Shown here one piece after another: positions 10,658-22,579 of a stretch of 64,000 bases of DNA. The stretch is from Ephydatia muelleri (taxonomy: Eukaryota; Porifera; Demospongiae; Spongillida; Spongillidae), in NCBI GenBank assembly GCA_013339895.1, contig JABACO010000001.1:28354523-28418522 (forward strand), given 5' to 3'. How positions within the stretch are numbered: position 1 is the first letter of the stretch; every line of letters starts with the position of its first letter. Position numbers and translations under genes: made by a program. Under the pieces are notes generated by a model. It ran no database searches. It saw only the letters and a list, made by a program, of their open reading frames with translations, and was not told the DNA's origin.

Positions 10658-13376
10658 TCCATTTCTGGCCATGAGGGAACTTGCAGCATTGACAGGAGGA
10701 TCAAAAGGGGAGTTCTTCAAAAGGGAGGAGTTGCTGTACAGAAGATGGACACCAAGGGGAAGAGGAGAGGAGATGGAGATTGAGCAGCTGGTTCTACCCA
10801 AGGAGTGCAGGCAAGTTGCACTGGAGATGTCTCATGATATTCCCATTGCAGGACATCAAGGCAGAGATCGGACCAGGCAACGACTATTGCGCAGGTTTTT
10901 CTGGCCATCTATTTTTAGAGACGTAGACATGTATTGTAAAACTTGCAGTGCTTGTCAAAAGGCTTCATTTAAGGGGGTTAAGCCAGCACCATTGATTCCT
11001 CTTCCTATCGTTTCAGAGCCATTTAGCCGCATTGCCATGGACATTGTGGGCCCACTTCCCAGAAGTCGAGCAGGGAACAAGTACATCCTTGTAATATGTG
11101 ATTACGCAACTCGCTACCCGGAGGCGGTGCCCCTCAAAAGCATTGATGCTGAAAGTGTGGCGGAGGAGCTTATTAAGGTATTTGCTCGTGTGGGTGTACC
11201 CAGGGAGATCTTAACAGATCAAGGAGCAAATTTCACGTCGCAATTACTTGCTGAACTGTACAGGCTCTTACAGGTGCACCCTATACGCACAAGCCCATAC
11301 CATCCGCAGACTGACGGCCTGGTTGAACGATTTAACCAGACGTTGAAGTCAATGTTGCGAAAGACGGGAACGGACGGAGGAAAAGAGTGGGATAAGAAAA
11401 TTCCCTATCTACTGTTTGCATATCGGGAAGTACCGCAAGCATCAACGGGATTTTCCCCTTTCGAGCTTTTATATGGTCGGGACGTACGAGGACCACTGGA
11501 CATCTTAAAAGAAGTTTGGGAAACAACAAGTAGGACTACTGATGAAAATGTAATCAGTTACGTTTTGTCCACAAGGGAACGACTCAGAGAGATGTCTGAA
11601 CTGGTGCAGGAAAATCTATCCAGCTCCCAACGTCGGCAGAAATCTTGGTTCGACAAGGGTGCTCGACTCCGCGAGTTCAAGCCAGGCGATTCCGTACTGG
11701 TACTACTCCCAACATCATCCAACAGGTTGCTTGCCCAATGGCAGGGGCCTTATCAAGTGGTGCAGCGAATGGGTAAAGTCAATTACCTTATTGACATGCA
11801 GGACAGAAGAAAGAGAAAACGGGTGTTCCACGTCAATATGCTCAAGGACTTCCATGTTCGTGAAAATCAAGGATGCTTCGTAGAGGAAATACAGGAAGAA
11901 GCGGATATCCCTTCATGGCGGAGTGGGGAGGCGGGGCGAGTTGTTGACATGGGGGAGGGGCTGGATAGCGGACAAAAGAAGGAGCTTAAGGAGTTGCTGG
12001 GGAGGTTTGCAAAGGTGTTTAGCAACAAGCCTGGAAAAACGACTTTGTATGAGCATCGGATCCATACCAATAGCTCTAAGCCTGTTAGATTGCCTCCGTA
12101 CCGGGTGCCGCATGCCTATAGGAATTCTATAAAAAGGGAGCTTCAGGAAATGGAACGGAGTGGAATTATTGAGCCTACCTGTAGTGAATGGGCGTCCCCG
12201 ATAGTTGTGGTACCAAAGAGAAATGGAGAGTTACGATTGTGTGTGGACTATCGTAGGCTAAATTCAGTTTCACAGGTCGATTCATATTTGATGCCTCGCA
12301 TAGATGAGCTGATCGACCGTGTAGGAAAAGCAAACTTTATCACTACGTTAGACCTCACAACTGGGTATTGGCAGATTCCAATGGCAGATAAGGATAAATG
12401 CAAAACAGCTTTTGTCACTCCTTTTGGTAGTTTTCAGTTTACAGTGATGCCGTTTGGGCTTAGCGGGGCCCCAGCTTCATTTCAGCGGTTGATGGATCGA
12501 TTGTTGCAGGGATGTGAAGATTATGCTGTAGCCTACATTGATGATTTTGCCATTTTTAGCAGTGACTGGCAGGATCATCTGAAACAACTGCAGGAGGTGC
12601 TAATGAGGATAGAAAAGGCTGGACTTACTGTGAAGCTTAGCAAAAGTAAATTTGCCAAGCGGAGTTGTGAGTACCTCGGATATATTGTAGGAGGAGGAGT
12701 TGTGAAGCCAATTTTGAGCAAGGTAGAAGCGATTAGCTCTTTCCCAAAGCCAGACACCAAGACAGCGGTCAGAGCATTTCTAGGTCTTGCAGGGTATTAC
12801 AGACGATTCATTCCAGATTTCGCTTCAGTGGCAGCACCGCTAACAGACTTAACAAAGAAATCGGTTCCTAATAGCGGGGTGTGGAACGAAGGATGTCAAA
12901 GAGCGTTTGAAACTTTGAAGAAAGCGCTGATCTCAGAGCCAGTTTTGAGTAGCCCGGATGTTTCAAAAACATTTATCGTACAGACTGACGCTTCTGATCG
13001 GGGAGTGGGAGCCGTTCTAAGTCAAGTACAGGAGGACGGTCAGGAACACCCTGTTGGTTATTATAGCAGGAAGTTATTGGCTAGGGAGCAACGATACTCA
13101 ACTATTGAGAAGGAATGTTTGGCTATTAAGTTGGCGTTAGATGCATTCAAGGTCTATCTACTGGGCAGGAAATTTGTAGTCCAAACAGATCATCGAGCAC
13201 TCGAGTGGCTAGAAAAACTCAAGGAAAACAATGCAAGGCTATGCAGATGGAGCTTAGCCCTTCAACCTTACTCTTTTGGGGTGGAACATCGACCAGGGAC
13301 TATGAACCTGAACGCGGACGCACTGTCAAGAAATCCAGCAACGGCGTTGCTGCAGGAGAAGGGGAAGGAAGTGTGA
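10658..13376 (+). CDS. pol: Pol part of the Gypsy element: integrase - reverse transcriptase - RNase H
   Basis: The frame is open upstream of the ATG at 10671, which is an internal Met; translation in the intact element came from gag. Numbering from that Met: H2C2 finger (H55, H62, C89, C92), integrase core with D124 (MDIVGP), D183 (LTDQG) and E219 (GLVERF), a GPY/F module at 358-361, reverse transcriptase about 455-650 with D561 and YIDD at 622-625, and RNase H about 765-890 with D773, E813, D840 and D883. It is intact, with no stop or frameshift. It ends overlapping the first bases of the 3' LTR. Integrase preceding RT is the reverse of ordinary Ty3/Gypsy order. Protein chemistry is Ty3-like throughout, so this is not a Copia element. 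Confidence 0.96.
13354..13371 (+). promoter_or_regulatory. Polypurine tract
   Basis: The purine-only run aggagaaggggaaggaag directly abuts the TGTGAG start of the 3' LTR, as expected for the plus-strand primer. Here it also encodes the C-terminal residues of the pol frame. Confidence 0.88.
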
Positions 13377-13597
13377 GCGCCCAGACCTACGGGCCTGCGC
13401 TCTTGAATATCAATTACATGCATGCAGAATCTTTGAGCATGCGCATGGATAGAAATCTAGGTATAAATGCATTTCGTGTGGAATTATTAGGGTTGGTGGC
13501 CCTTTCCGAGATACTGGCTAACGTGAACGGTATTGGGGGGTGTATAGGCATTCCAGAAGACGTGTGCAGACTGATTGCTACCGTCAGTTCTGTCACA
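13372..13597 (+). repeat. 3' LTR of Ty3/Gypsy element
   Basis: 226 bp, identical by eye to 2164-2389, including the TATAAAT (13462-13468). It is followed by the second GGAAG. Confidence 0.97.
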
Positions 13598-14520
13598 GGA
13601 AGGCCTCAGTCCATTTGTAACATATTCCTCGATGACCCTATGTACTTGCATGTTTGAATAGGTGAGGTTGACCCAAGATATCCATGGCAATGCGTTGTAT
13701 GTGTGGGGCCGCCCATTGCATAGTTACTGTGTCCACCTCCATAGGGGCATGCCTAGGCTTCATATAGCATATCTGGGCACCACATACTGTGCACATCTGG
13801 CACCACTCCTCTACATCCTGCCTCTAATGCACCCAGTTAAATCTCTGATGCACTTTCTCCACTGCCTTGGCTACTCCAAGGTGTCTACCTGTGGGGGCTC
13901 TGCCAGGATGGATGGAACTAGAAGCAATGGCACAGCGATCTGATTTAGCCGATTCCCAGCAGATATATTTCCAGGAGTGATATACTACTAAGTTTATCTT
14001 TTGGGACCATATAATGATACATGCATTAATGTATCGATGTGCACTAATTGGCATTGATTCTTAGTCTTGACCATTTCATTGTGACTTGGCAGGTAGCATT
14101 ATTATTTTCGATTTCAATCACGCTCAGCCAAGAAAGTGCCACTATATAAATGTCTACATGTGTAGATGTAGACATGTAGTGGCATTGCACTTGTGAAGTG
14201 TCGGCTTGAGCAGGAATACATGTACATGTACATGTAGGGCTGAAAAATATCAGCTTATGTGTGGTAGTAGTGGTCATACATGTTCATCGCTTGCGTCAGT
14301 TCCAATTGTACAATTTCCGTTGATTTGCAACTTCACTTTAACTTGTCCACTTTTCAAGTGTGGATACAGAAGCTTGCTTGGATTTTATTGCAGTGGCATG
14401 CCTGCGCCCAGCTCAGGAACCCAGTACAGTGGTTCTATAGTCTGTAAAATGCTGCAATGTGTACTGTATACGTATGATTGATTCTCCCTATAAAACCATC
14501 ACCTATGTATAAGACATGTA

Positions 14521-14767
14521 CCGTAGAGTACCGCGATATATCCCCCCCTCCGCCCCCACCCAAAAAAATGGCCCGTGTTTAAACGAGCGTATCGACGTAA
14601 TAATAAACGCAGCTGCGTGCTATTCTTTAAAATCCTGTTGGAGTACCAGTTCTTTACCGAAATGTTGAAATAGGTACGCGGAAGCGTTAACGAGTACGAA
14701 GATAAAAACGGGCCATTATTTTTTGTGGGGGCGGAGGGGGGGGGGGATATATCGCGGTACTCTACGG
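14521..14767. mobile_element. MITE with long GC-rich inverted repeats, TA flanks
   Basis: The element begins CCGTAGAGTACCGCGATATA and ends with the reverse complement. A C-rich/G-rich stretch and GGCCCGT continue the arms to about 55-75 bp. TA flanks both sides, which suits a Tc1/mariner-type target. The interior has no coding capacity. Copy 2 holds the same element at 47783-48036 with a longer right arm, so copy 1 lost a few bases of that arm. Confidence 0.82.
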
Positions 14768-15380
14768 TACTTGCATTTAGACGCGTAAACCATAACGTAC
14801 ATAGTATGGTAAGATTAAGCTTCCCATAGCCGTCTTAATGCGTAATGCCTTAGCATGGTTCGTTGCACCATCAATTTAATAGGTGCCGCACCGCGTCAAG
14901 TGTTCTTTTGGAAACTGATATCTTCTCAATCAGACGATTGCCGGGAGGAAAGCGCCGCGCGGTTACCCTAACGAAATGGTTTATTTTCAGTCCGCTTGTG
15001 CAATGGAAATTAACAGGCTGCGCTTGTGTTTCGCTTTTCAATAGACACTTTCTGCAGCATGATTTTATGATGCACTAGAGGCATGAATGCATGCACACGA
15101 CTATGCACATCACACAGTACTAATTCTATGGTCCACTATATATACATGGCCCTGAAAAAAAACTAATGGTGCATGCATGCAGTAATTGTTCAGTTATCCA
15201 TGTTGCTCTCCTTCTCAGCTAGGAAAAGAAACGAATTAAGAAATAAAAAAAATTAACCAAGTGTTAATCAAATTATGACTGCTATTGCATGCCCGTTAAT
15301 TGTTCTCATGCATATAGCATATGCACGCATGCATGCATGCATACACTGTACACACTAAATCGTAATTTCATATAGAACAT

Positions 15381-16203
15381 TTACCTGCTGTACAAGGCCT
15401 CGTAATCTAGACCATACAGTTGAGCTTGTGCAACCGGCCAGTAAGGATTACCAGCATAGACAATGAGTTGGCCAGAGTAACGATGGGTAGGTTGCGTAGC
15501 AGTATATACTTTCCCTCCCACAGTCAGCTTCACGTCCTTTCCCTTGCATTCAAGTATAAACTCAGAGCGGACATTAAGAGGTAGTGCATCGGCTGTGTCA
15601 ATACCCCAGTTGCCGTCAACGGAATCACCTATTCTGACGTGCAGTCGAGTAGAACCGGGATGAAACCAAATAGCAGGAGAACGATTTCCTAAATCACAGC
15701 AGTCCTTATTGCCAGCATTAAAATGCAGAATGCTAGCCCAATCTGCAATGGTTGCAGTCGGTACAATTTCAAAGCTAAGCTTGTAGTCAGCCTTTGCAGT
15801 GATTATAGCTATTGCGTTGTTTCGGGACAACGCTGGACTAGAAGGTAGAAGGCTGTATTTGTTGTTGTCGGCTTTGCATCGGTGATAAGCTGCATGGAGA
15901 AATGAAAGACCAGCCATGCCGATGTTTTAGTTAACGAACGCGCTCCTGAACAAACGTAAATTGTACATGCATCAATGTATATGGCTGTTTATACAGCCGC
16001 ATACTTTACCAACCAATTTTGCAAACGCCATCATTTTCCTTGTGCACAGATTCGGGATAACGTTCAGTGTTTTCCACGGCCATGTCATCTTCAGCAGCGA
16101 CGGCAGCCTCCATCGGATAGAGCTTGTTTGCGGTCACACAGATCGTGAACAGTACCAAGTACAAGGCGACGGTCCAGTGCAGCGAAGCGCTCTCCTTCCT
16201 CAT
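15381..16203 (-). CDS. Secreted ConA-like lectin/glucanase-fold protein (copy 1)
   Basis: An upstream exon from 16203 encodes a signal peptide (hydrophobic WTVALYLVLFTICVTA after the N-terminal charged residues) and an acidic linker. A donor lies near 16005-16010. The main exon (15917-15383) encodes a beta-sandwich domain with DWASILHFNAGNKDCCDLG, WFHPGSTRLHVRIGD, GNWGID, VKLTVGGKVYTATQPTHRYS and LIVYAGNPYWPVAQAQLYGL. This pattern suits the concanavalin A-like lectin/glucanase superfamily, probably carbohydrate binding and extracellular. The acceptor is either at about 15951 or the CATGCAG at about 15896; only the second, with a donor near 16010, keeps the domain frame. The 3' end reads TAC AGC AGG TAA, which could also be a donor (CAG|GTAAAT) to a further exon. 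The paralogue at 48721-53696 is disrupted. Confidence 0.72.
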
Positions 16204-16446
16204 TTTCAGTCTAAATGTAGCGACTGCGCATGCATCGACTAGGTCTGAGCATTGTATTTATATGCACGATTGTCCCCAAAGCTTTTGGTACAATTTACCT
16301 CAGCATTTCGACATCATGTACATGTACTGTTATTACGGATATGTATTTGTACAAGATCTGAGAAATGTTTTATAATCGCGGCAAACTACAATACACGGCT
16401 TTACGACACATCTTTTGGGTGTACGATACATTGCACATTGATGCAT

Positions 16447-16624
<178 letters not shown>

Positions 16625-16899
16625 TGTGCATGTAGTGCGGTGGTACATGTATCTTTATCATTATTATTCATACATGCATGTTGAAACTATCGGTCATGCA
16701 TAACGGTAAGGATGAACGATAGCAAAAGGCAGCGCAGATCACTGACAAGTGCTATACACGCACAATGCACAGAGTAGCGCACAAAGACGCGCGAGAGGCG
16801 CACAAAGACAAGCGAAAGGGGCACAATAAATCCCCTCGCATGCAGCACGACGCACTATAAAAGGAAAGAAGGCTCATATTTGTTAATACTGGCCAAATA

Positions 16900-19055
16900 T
16901 GATGTCCAAGTTAAGGGGAGCAAAGGCTAAGACCAAGTTGACCGCTGATGATAAGCGCATGATTGCACGAAGAAAAGTGGAACGGGTCATTCTGAAGACA
17001 TGGTCGCAGTCTGGTTCAAACTGAAGACAGGCAAAGAGATCCATCAATCAATTGTTGGCAAAATACGTCCGGGCTGGCTTCCATGAGATGGATATTGATG
17101 GACCGGAGGCGAAGAGATGCAGGAGGAGGGGGCCCAAATGGCCTCTTCTTGATTTAGGGCTTTTCTCGTGGTTCAGTAGGTAAATAAGGCATGCCCCTTT
17201 CGAAAGTAGCCATAAAATAAAAGATGATCTTTCTCACTTTAGTGTGCGTGAGCGCAATGGTGTGCTATCGGATGCTCAAAAGCTGCCGAGTTAGCTCAGG
17301 AGTTGGGTATCCGTCTTTCCACATCTTCTTCGAATCCTAACAGCAGCCACCACCAATCAGTACCAGTTACTTCTACACCTAGTAGCAGCCAGCCAGTGGC
17401 AGCCCCACCCACAGTTAGCAGCCAACCAGTGGCGGCCACACCTCCAGTTAACCGCCAGCCAGTGACAGCCACACCTCCAGTTAACCACCAGCCAGTGACA
17501 ACCACACCTCAAGTTAGCTGCCAGTCAATGACAGCCACACCCACAATTAGCAGCCAGCCAATGGCAGCCACACCCACAGTTAGCTATCACCAACAGCTTC
17601 CAGCAATGATGATCTCACTGTGGATGGACAGCTTATTTTAAGCAACGGTTGGCTTTCTAGATGAAAAGGATGGCATGGTGTATTCAGCGTGCGGTTACAT
17701 GGAGAGGCTGGTGGTGCTGACCAGCAAGGCGTGGCTAGAGCCCAGAGGGAGTTGCCTGGTATCATTGAGAAGTATCGACCAGAGGATGTCTTCAATATCG
17801 ATGAGACAGGGTTTATACAGACAAGCAGTAAGTGACCTGATCAAGGCACATGCACATACATAGCACATTTGTACATGACGGTACATATGACTTCTTTATT
17901 AGGTACAGGTGCATAATTTGGAAGGCAAATGTTGCACACTTTATTTACAGCCTGATCGCACCCTCACCACCACCGCAGATGTGCGGGGTGCCAAGAAAGC
18001 AAAGGACCGTATTACAGTGGCTTTGGCTGTAAATGTAACTGCAAGTGAACGACTGAAGCCGGTAGTAATACACAAGTATAAGAAACCACGTTGCTTTGGC
18101 AGAACATTTAATCCTAACAGCCTGGTCATGTATTACTCCAATACAAATGCCTGGATGCGCACAGATGTAAGAAGAAACTAATGCATGTATAAATGAAATA
18201 CATTTTAATCCGATCTCATTTCTGTGGTGGATACTTAGGTGTTTACTGACTGGTCAAAGCAAGTCAATGAGCAGTTCAAACAACAGAATCGACAATGTCT
18301 GATGCTTCTTGACAATGCCAGTTCCCATCATTTGTCTGATACGCCAATGATCAAAGTTGGCAGCTTTGATTGCTTTAAGTTGAGCAATCTTTTGCTGCTA
18401 TTCTTTCCAGCCAATTGCACATCAGTCATCCAGCCATTGGACCAGGGTGTGATTGCTGTACAAAAGGCTCGGTACAAGAGCAAGCTTGCCACCACATGGT
18501 CACACAGTATGACATTGATCCCACCCAAGATCTGCGGGCTTTGTCATCAAAAACCGATGTGAAGGAGGTACCCATATTATTTTTTGTGAGTATACATGTA
18601 CTTTGTTGCCTAGAAAATACAACAGATTGATGACACTTTTATGATCTCCAAATTCAGGCAATCATATGGCTACTTGCTGCATGGGGCGAAATTACCCCCT
18701 CCACTATAGTCAACTGCTGGTGTAAGGCTGGCATTCTCCCTGCTGAGTGGTGCCGTCGTCTGAGGCCAGATAGGGCAGCAATGGCAGTGGCAGAAGCTAC
18801 AGAAGGTGCACAGCTGACAGCAATTACTACAGCTATCCAGAGGCTGCCAGTGGAAAATGGGACAACCCGCATGAGTGCAACTGAGTGGGTGAATGCTCCA
18901 GGCGAGATGGAAATTGAGGGGGCTGAGACCATTGCTCAAATAGCTGCCAGGTTGATGGGTCGAGACAATGAGGATAGAGATGATGAAAGTGATGGAGAGG
19001 CTGATCCAAATAATGTAGAACCTCGAACTGTGCCACTGGAAGAGGGAGTGCCTTA
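16900..19055 (+). pseudogene. Tigger-type DDE transposase gene, multi-exon, decayed
   Basis: Near 16900-17180 is an N-terminal region with KLTADDKRMIARRKVERVIL and WFKLKTGKEIHQSIVGKI, a CENP-B/pogo-like helix-turn-helix area with frame changes. A Ser/Thr/Pro-rich linker follows (17303-17641). Catalytic blocks are DVFNIDETGFIQTS (about 17790-17825), RITVALAVNVTASERLKPVV with CFGRTFNPNSLVMYYSNTNA after an intron ending near 17950, and LMLLDNASSHHLSDTP with FFPANCTSVIQPLDQGVIAV (18241-18540). The last exon (about 18660-19055) begins IIWLLAAWGEITPSTIVNCW and ends in an acidic tail. The DDE_1 aspartates (DETG, LDNAS, LDQG) are present. Frame breaks in the N-terminal and linker regions suggest it is inactive. 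Confidence 0.75.
17370..17590 (+). repeat. 33-bp tandem repeat coding 11-residue Ser/Thr/Pro units
   Basis: About six to seven imperfect units of the type SQPVAATPPVN lie in the linker of the Tigger transposase. Every unit is a multiple of three bases, so the frame is kept across the array. Confidence 0.8.
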
Positions 19056-19621
19056 AGCCTTGCTCAATTTGTAGGAGATAACATAGCTTTGTTAACTGAA
19101 GCTGACTACAGGGCACTTTTGCTGCTTGCTGACAAGGTTCAGGCTATACATTAAGTACATGTATACATGTGTTGTGTACACTGCTTGTCTCAGTTTACAT
19201 ACGCAAATACATTCATTTGACCATAATTAACCACCCCCGTTAAAAGCGCATTTTACGGTAGTAGCGCAGGGAACAAACGTGGCGCTACTAACGGGGGTAG
19301 ACTGTATACGGAAGTATCAGCTTGAAAATAAGGCATATTCATTGGGATTTAGGCAAACCTGTCAGTGTACTTTGCCCTAAGCTTTCTGCACCACTAATGA
19401 CATTCAGTACATTCCACAAGCCAATGTAGTGTAGACTTTAAAAACTAATCTATGCTATAGAGACATCTTTCAGCAACGCCCTTTTCTTTGAGCTCTCGCG
19501 ACTATAGATGGTGCAGTGTAGACTTGCACATACAATGTATTTCATACGTGTAGCTCATGTGTGCATACATGCTTGATCATGAACATGTACTGGTACACTG
19601 CATCGTGTTATGTGTATCCGT

Positions 19622-19859
19622 AGTTGTTTGATGTGGTATAGTCCATTCCTGTAACCTATATGTTCAGAACATATAGGTTACATACTGTATACCAAGGTAG
19701 TTGCAGCGGCAGTTGTTTGATGTGGTAACCAAGTCTGGCGACGAATTTTTTTTTCTTCAGCAAAAACCCATGCAAGTGTATCTTATGAATCGCTGTGGTG
19801 ATTTTAAGGGGCATGAACATAGGTTACAGGAATGGACTACCACATCAAACAACTGCCGC
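19622..19859. mobile_element. Foldback element, copy 1
   Basis: Left arm 19622-19665 (agttgtttgatgtggta...cctatatgttc) pairs with right arm 19815-19854. An internal copy, gcggcagttgtttgatgtgg (19706-19727), pairs with the same right arm, extended to gccgc. The unit is repeated in copy 2 at about 55801-56027, so it predates the duplication. No coding capacity of its own. Confidence 0.75.
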
Positions 19860-20339
19860 AGCACTGCAGAGTGCGGTCAGAGGTCGATGAAGCGGATACG
19901 CAAAGAGGAGTGCTATGAATGAAGCATTTGCAGTTGATCTGCAATTTGCGTTTAGCATCGATATCCCCAATATCAATATCCTTACCGATACTTCTCAAGT
20001 GCACCTTGAATACTTCTGCATTTGCTGTCACCATTCAACGCAGAGGGTTATCAGTGCCAGGGCAGGAGTGCACTGACACTATTTGTACAGTACATACAAA
20101 TGAATGGTGTAAGGTATATAACTGCATGCTTTTATGCAACATGAAATATATAAACTCATACCACAGTGCAAGAGCACTTCAATCTCAGTCCAAGACTGAA
20201 ATCACATCAGGAAGCAAACAGCTGGCAAAGGTCATCACCCAGTCATCACACCTGACTGGTTCATTGCGCATCTTTCTTTTTTTTCCATCTTCTCTCGTCA
20301 GCCATATCCACCATCAGTAATGTCACTGTCCTGTATGAG

Positions 20340-21240
20340 TTGAAGCTTGTGGTGTGTTCAGATATTCTGACACAGACCCTTGAAGTGCCATGTCGTATGC
20401 TGGCATGTATACCAGGTGTGTTGTGGAGCGGTTAGCAGCAGTGTGTCCTGGCTGCTTGGAGGACTGCTGCTTGGTACCCACAGAGATAAGACAAGCACCA
20501 GACGCCATATCACTGTTGTGTAGGGTGCTACAGATCTGCAAAGGCTGGTTGCTATGAGGGACGTGAATGCACACCATCTCATACTATTGGTGAGGAAAGA
20601 GAAGCAGCTGCATTACTGAAGAGCTTGCCTTATAGCCAATGAAATCCATGCACATAACAAAGGCAGGTATCCGACCACAGCTGCTTGTTTCCTGACCATG
20701 TAGACCAGGTGTTCAGAGATGCAGACAGTGAGTCTTGCCTAATCAGTGGAAGGGAACCACCTGCCCTGATGGAGAAGGAGGTGCTCACACTGAGTGATGA
20801 AAAGCAAAACTCTCTATTGCAGAAGGCCGGCATTACATAAGCATTATAGTTGATTCTGCTCAAGTATTGGCTATAAAAGCTGGCCGGGCTATTCCCTGGA
20901 ACAGAATGAGACTTCTTAGACAGTAAAGTATTAAACACACAGCAATGAAGAGATCATCCTAGACGTCAACAACCTTTTGAACAAGATCAGGAATATAAAC
21001 CAAAGAGCTCCTTTCTAACTCCTCACCACCAGAACAGAAAGGAAAGGAAAAGAGAGCCATATCTCCTTTCAGGTTGTCACCCACAATTTGTCTGCAGATG
21101 TGGTGCATCCGCTCCTCCCCAGCCAGAGAAACGCCAGATGCTATTAGCCACATGGAGAAGCAGTACGTTATGTTTGGTGCAGTGTGTGCAATTGATTTAT
21201 ACATAACAGGCCATTCAACAGTTCATGGAGTTTGTTCGTG
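20340..21240. pseudogene. Decayed coding sequence with pieces on both strands (copy 1)
   Basis: On the plus strand about 20690-20920 reads protein-like, including REPPALMEKEVLTLSDEKQN and AQVLAIKAGRAIPWNRMRLL. On the minus strand 21090-20959 reads GDNLKGDMALFSFPFCSGGE and SSLVYIPDLVQKVVDV. Both pieces recall parts of one uncharacterised invertebrate protein family that I know only vaguely, in which the first precedes the second on one strand. An inversion between them would explain this. Copy 2 (56520-57430) has the same arrangement. Confidence 0.4.
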
Positions 21241-22164
21241 AATCCTTCCCAGAGACAACAGTACCCATAAAGATGCATGTACCGTACTAGAAAATAATCT
21301 ATTCCATTGAAAAATTTAACCCATGTTGGATTTGGCCACCTTTAGTGAGAGAAGTTTACACGACTTGGCATAGCATACATAGCAGCCATTGATAATGTAC
21401 TGCATCTGTTGTGTATTGCCAAGGAAAGTTGATCCCTTCACCACGAAAGAGAACAAACCTTACCTTTTTTAGTATACGTACATCATCAACCACCAATCCA
21501 TAGGTGGATCAGGTGCAATACCTATACTGAAAGCCAGCGCAATACCTATTTGAAAGCCAGCACACTCAAGCTCTCGATCGGTACTGTACATGTAGTTCAT
21601 ATGGCCAATATTGTGGGAAATTGTTCATACAAACTCATACTTAGGAATCAAGCGATTATAAGCACTTCAATCAAGCATACAATTTTCCTTTCAGAATATA
21701 GTAGTGATGTAATCCTTCATATGATGTGATGTGGGTCTGGGTACGTAACTAATAACGAGCATGGGTGTGACAATGAACTACATCGGTGTTGGCATAATAA
21801 CATATTTTTGTTTTTCATTGAGTGCAGGCACCTCAGCTTGACCAGATATCTTAGCTACCATGATATTCTAATTACACAGTGCACAAACAAGCTGAATATA
21901 CACCACAAAGATATTACATGTATATTAGCTGAAAGACAATCAGTTTCTAAGGATACTGAACTAACATGATGTCGGAAGACAGTAAGATTTGCACAGACCC
22001 GGCCGCAGTGATGACCATAACAGAAGGGCAATGTGAAGCTATACAGCTGCATCGATCAGGTGTTATTAAAAAAATTAAAATCAAAGTACATTTACATGTA
22101 TACAATCAATATTGCTTGACTTTGTTTTTACCCCTGGAAATCATGCATATTGGTGAGTGTATCT

Positions 22165-22302
22165 GTGATGCATTTCGAGATATCATTGAAACCAAGGCTT
22201 GGTTTCAATGATATCTCGAAGTGCATCACAATCTCCATAATTTTGTCCCCAAAGTTGTACTTAGTTAAACCAAGTACAACTTTGGGGACAAAATTATGGA
22301 GA
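22165..22302. repeat. Two adjacent hairpins, copy 1
   Basis: Hairpin 1: 32-nt arms 22165-22196 and 22198-22229 around a single base, one mismatch. Hairpin 2: 31-nt arms 22232-22262 and 22272-22302 around the loop agttaaacc, a perfect match by eye. The paralogous site in copy 2 (58345-58471) keeps hairpin 1, but most of the left arm of hairpin 2 is missing. Confidence 0.9.
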
Positions 22303-22579
22303 CTCATTAGACAATGCCAGTAACAGTAGCACCTTTGCGGAAAAACTCATTGCATCAAACCCCTTTTTCAAAGAAACACATCGACGATTCACTTCCGATG
22401 TTTTGCCCAAGTGATAAATGTGGCTTTTCAAAGCAATTAAATCAGACCAGATTGGGATCTTATGTGAAGCAATAAAGGAATAAAGCAATAAAGGGAAGCA
22501 GATGTTCTCCTCAGAGGCTTGAGAGGAGTTGAACGTAAGGTCAAACTTGTACATGTATTTTGGATGTGCCAATATGTTG

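Larger units (their letters stand above)
2164..13597 (+). mobile_element. Ty3/Gypsy LTR retrotransposon with integrase upstream of RT (Gmr1-like order), carrying a nested insertion
   Basis: The element runs from LTR to LTR with GGAAG target duplications and an empty site in the duplicated copy. Internal order is primer binding site, gag with two CCHC knuckles, aspartic protease, then (after a 6.58-kb nested insertion) H2C2 finger, integrase core, GPY/F module, reverse transcriptase, RNase H, polypurine tract and 3' LTR. Typical Ty3/Gypsy elements place integrase after RNase H. The order here is that of Ty1/Copia, although the RT, RNase H and GPY/F modules are of Ty3/Gypsy type. Gmr1-like elements, known to me from deuterostomes, have this arrangement. 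Without the insertion the element would be about 4.85 kb with one continuous gag-pol frame. Confidence 0.93.
16898..19304 (+). mobile_element. Tigger/pogo-type element, right end defined, left end not found
   Basis: The right terminus is ...GGGGGTAGACTG followed by TA, giving a CAGTCTACCCCCG inverted end typical of Tigger-like elements. A matching left end is not visible between 16630 and 16900, so the element is probably 5' truncated or its left repeat has diverged. Copy 2 lacks it at the corresponding point and has another pogo-like element there. Confidence 0.72.

Noticed and set aside
10671-13376. Classification as a Copia element because integrase precedes RT
   Set aside because: The RT, RNase H, H2C2 and GPY/F motifs and 5-bp duplication are of Ty3/Gypsy character.
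17283-17348. tRNA-like stretch with A-box-like TTAGCTCAGGAGTTGG and B-box-like TTCGAATCC
   Set aside because: The acceptor arms pair partly, but the T stem does not form, and the segment lies in coding sequence of the Tigger linker.
19919-20320. 133-codon frame identical in both segmental copies (also 56087-56488)
   Set aside because: Identity follows from the recent duplication and is not evidence of selection. The translation resembles nothing known to me.
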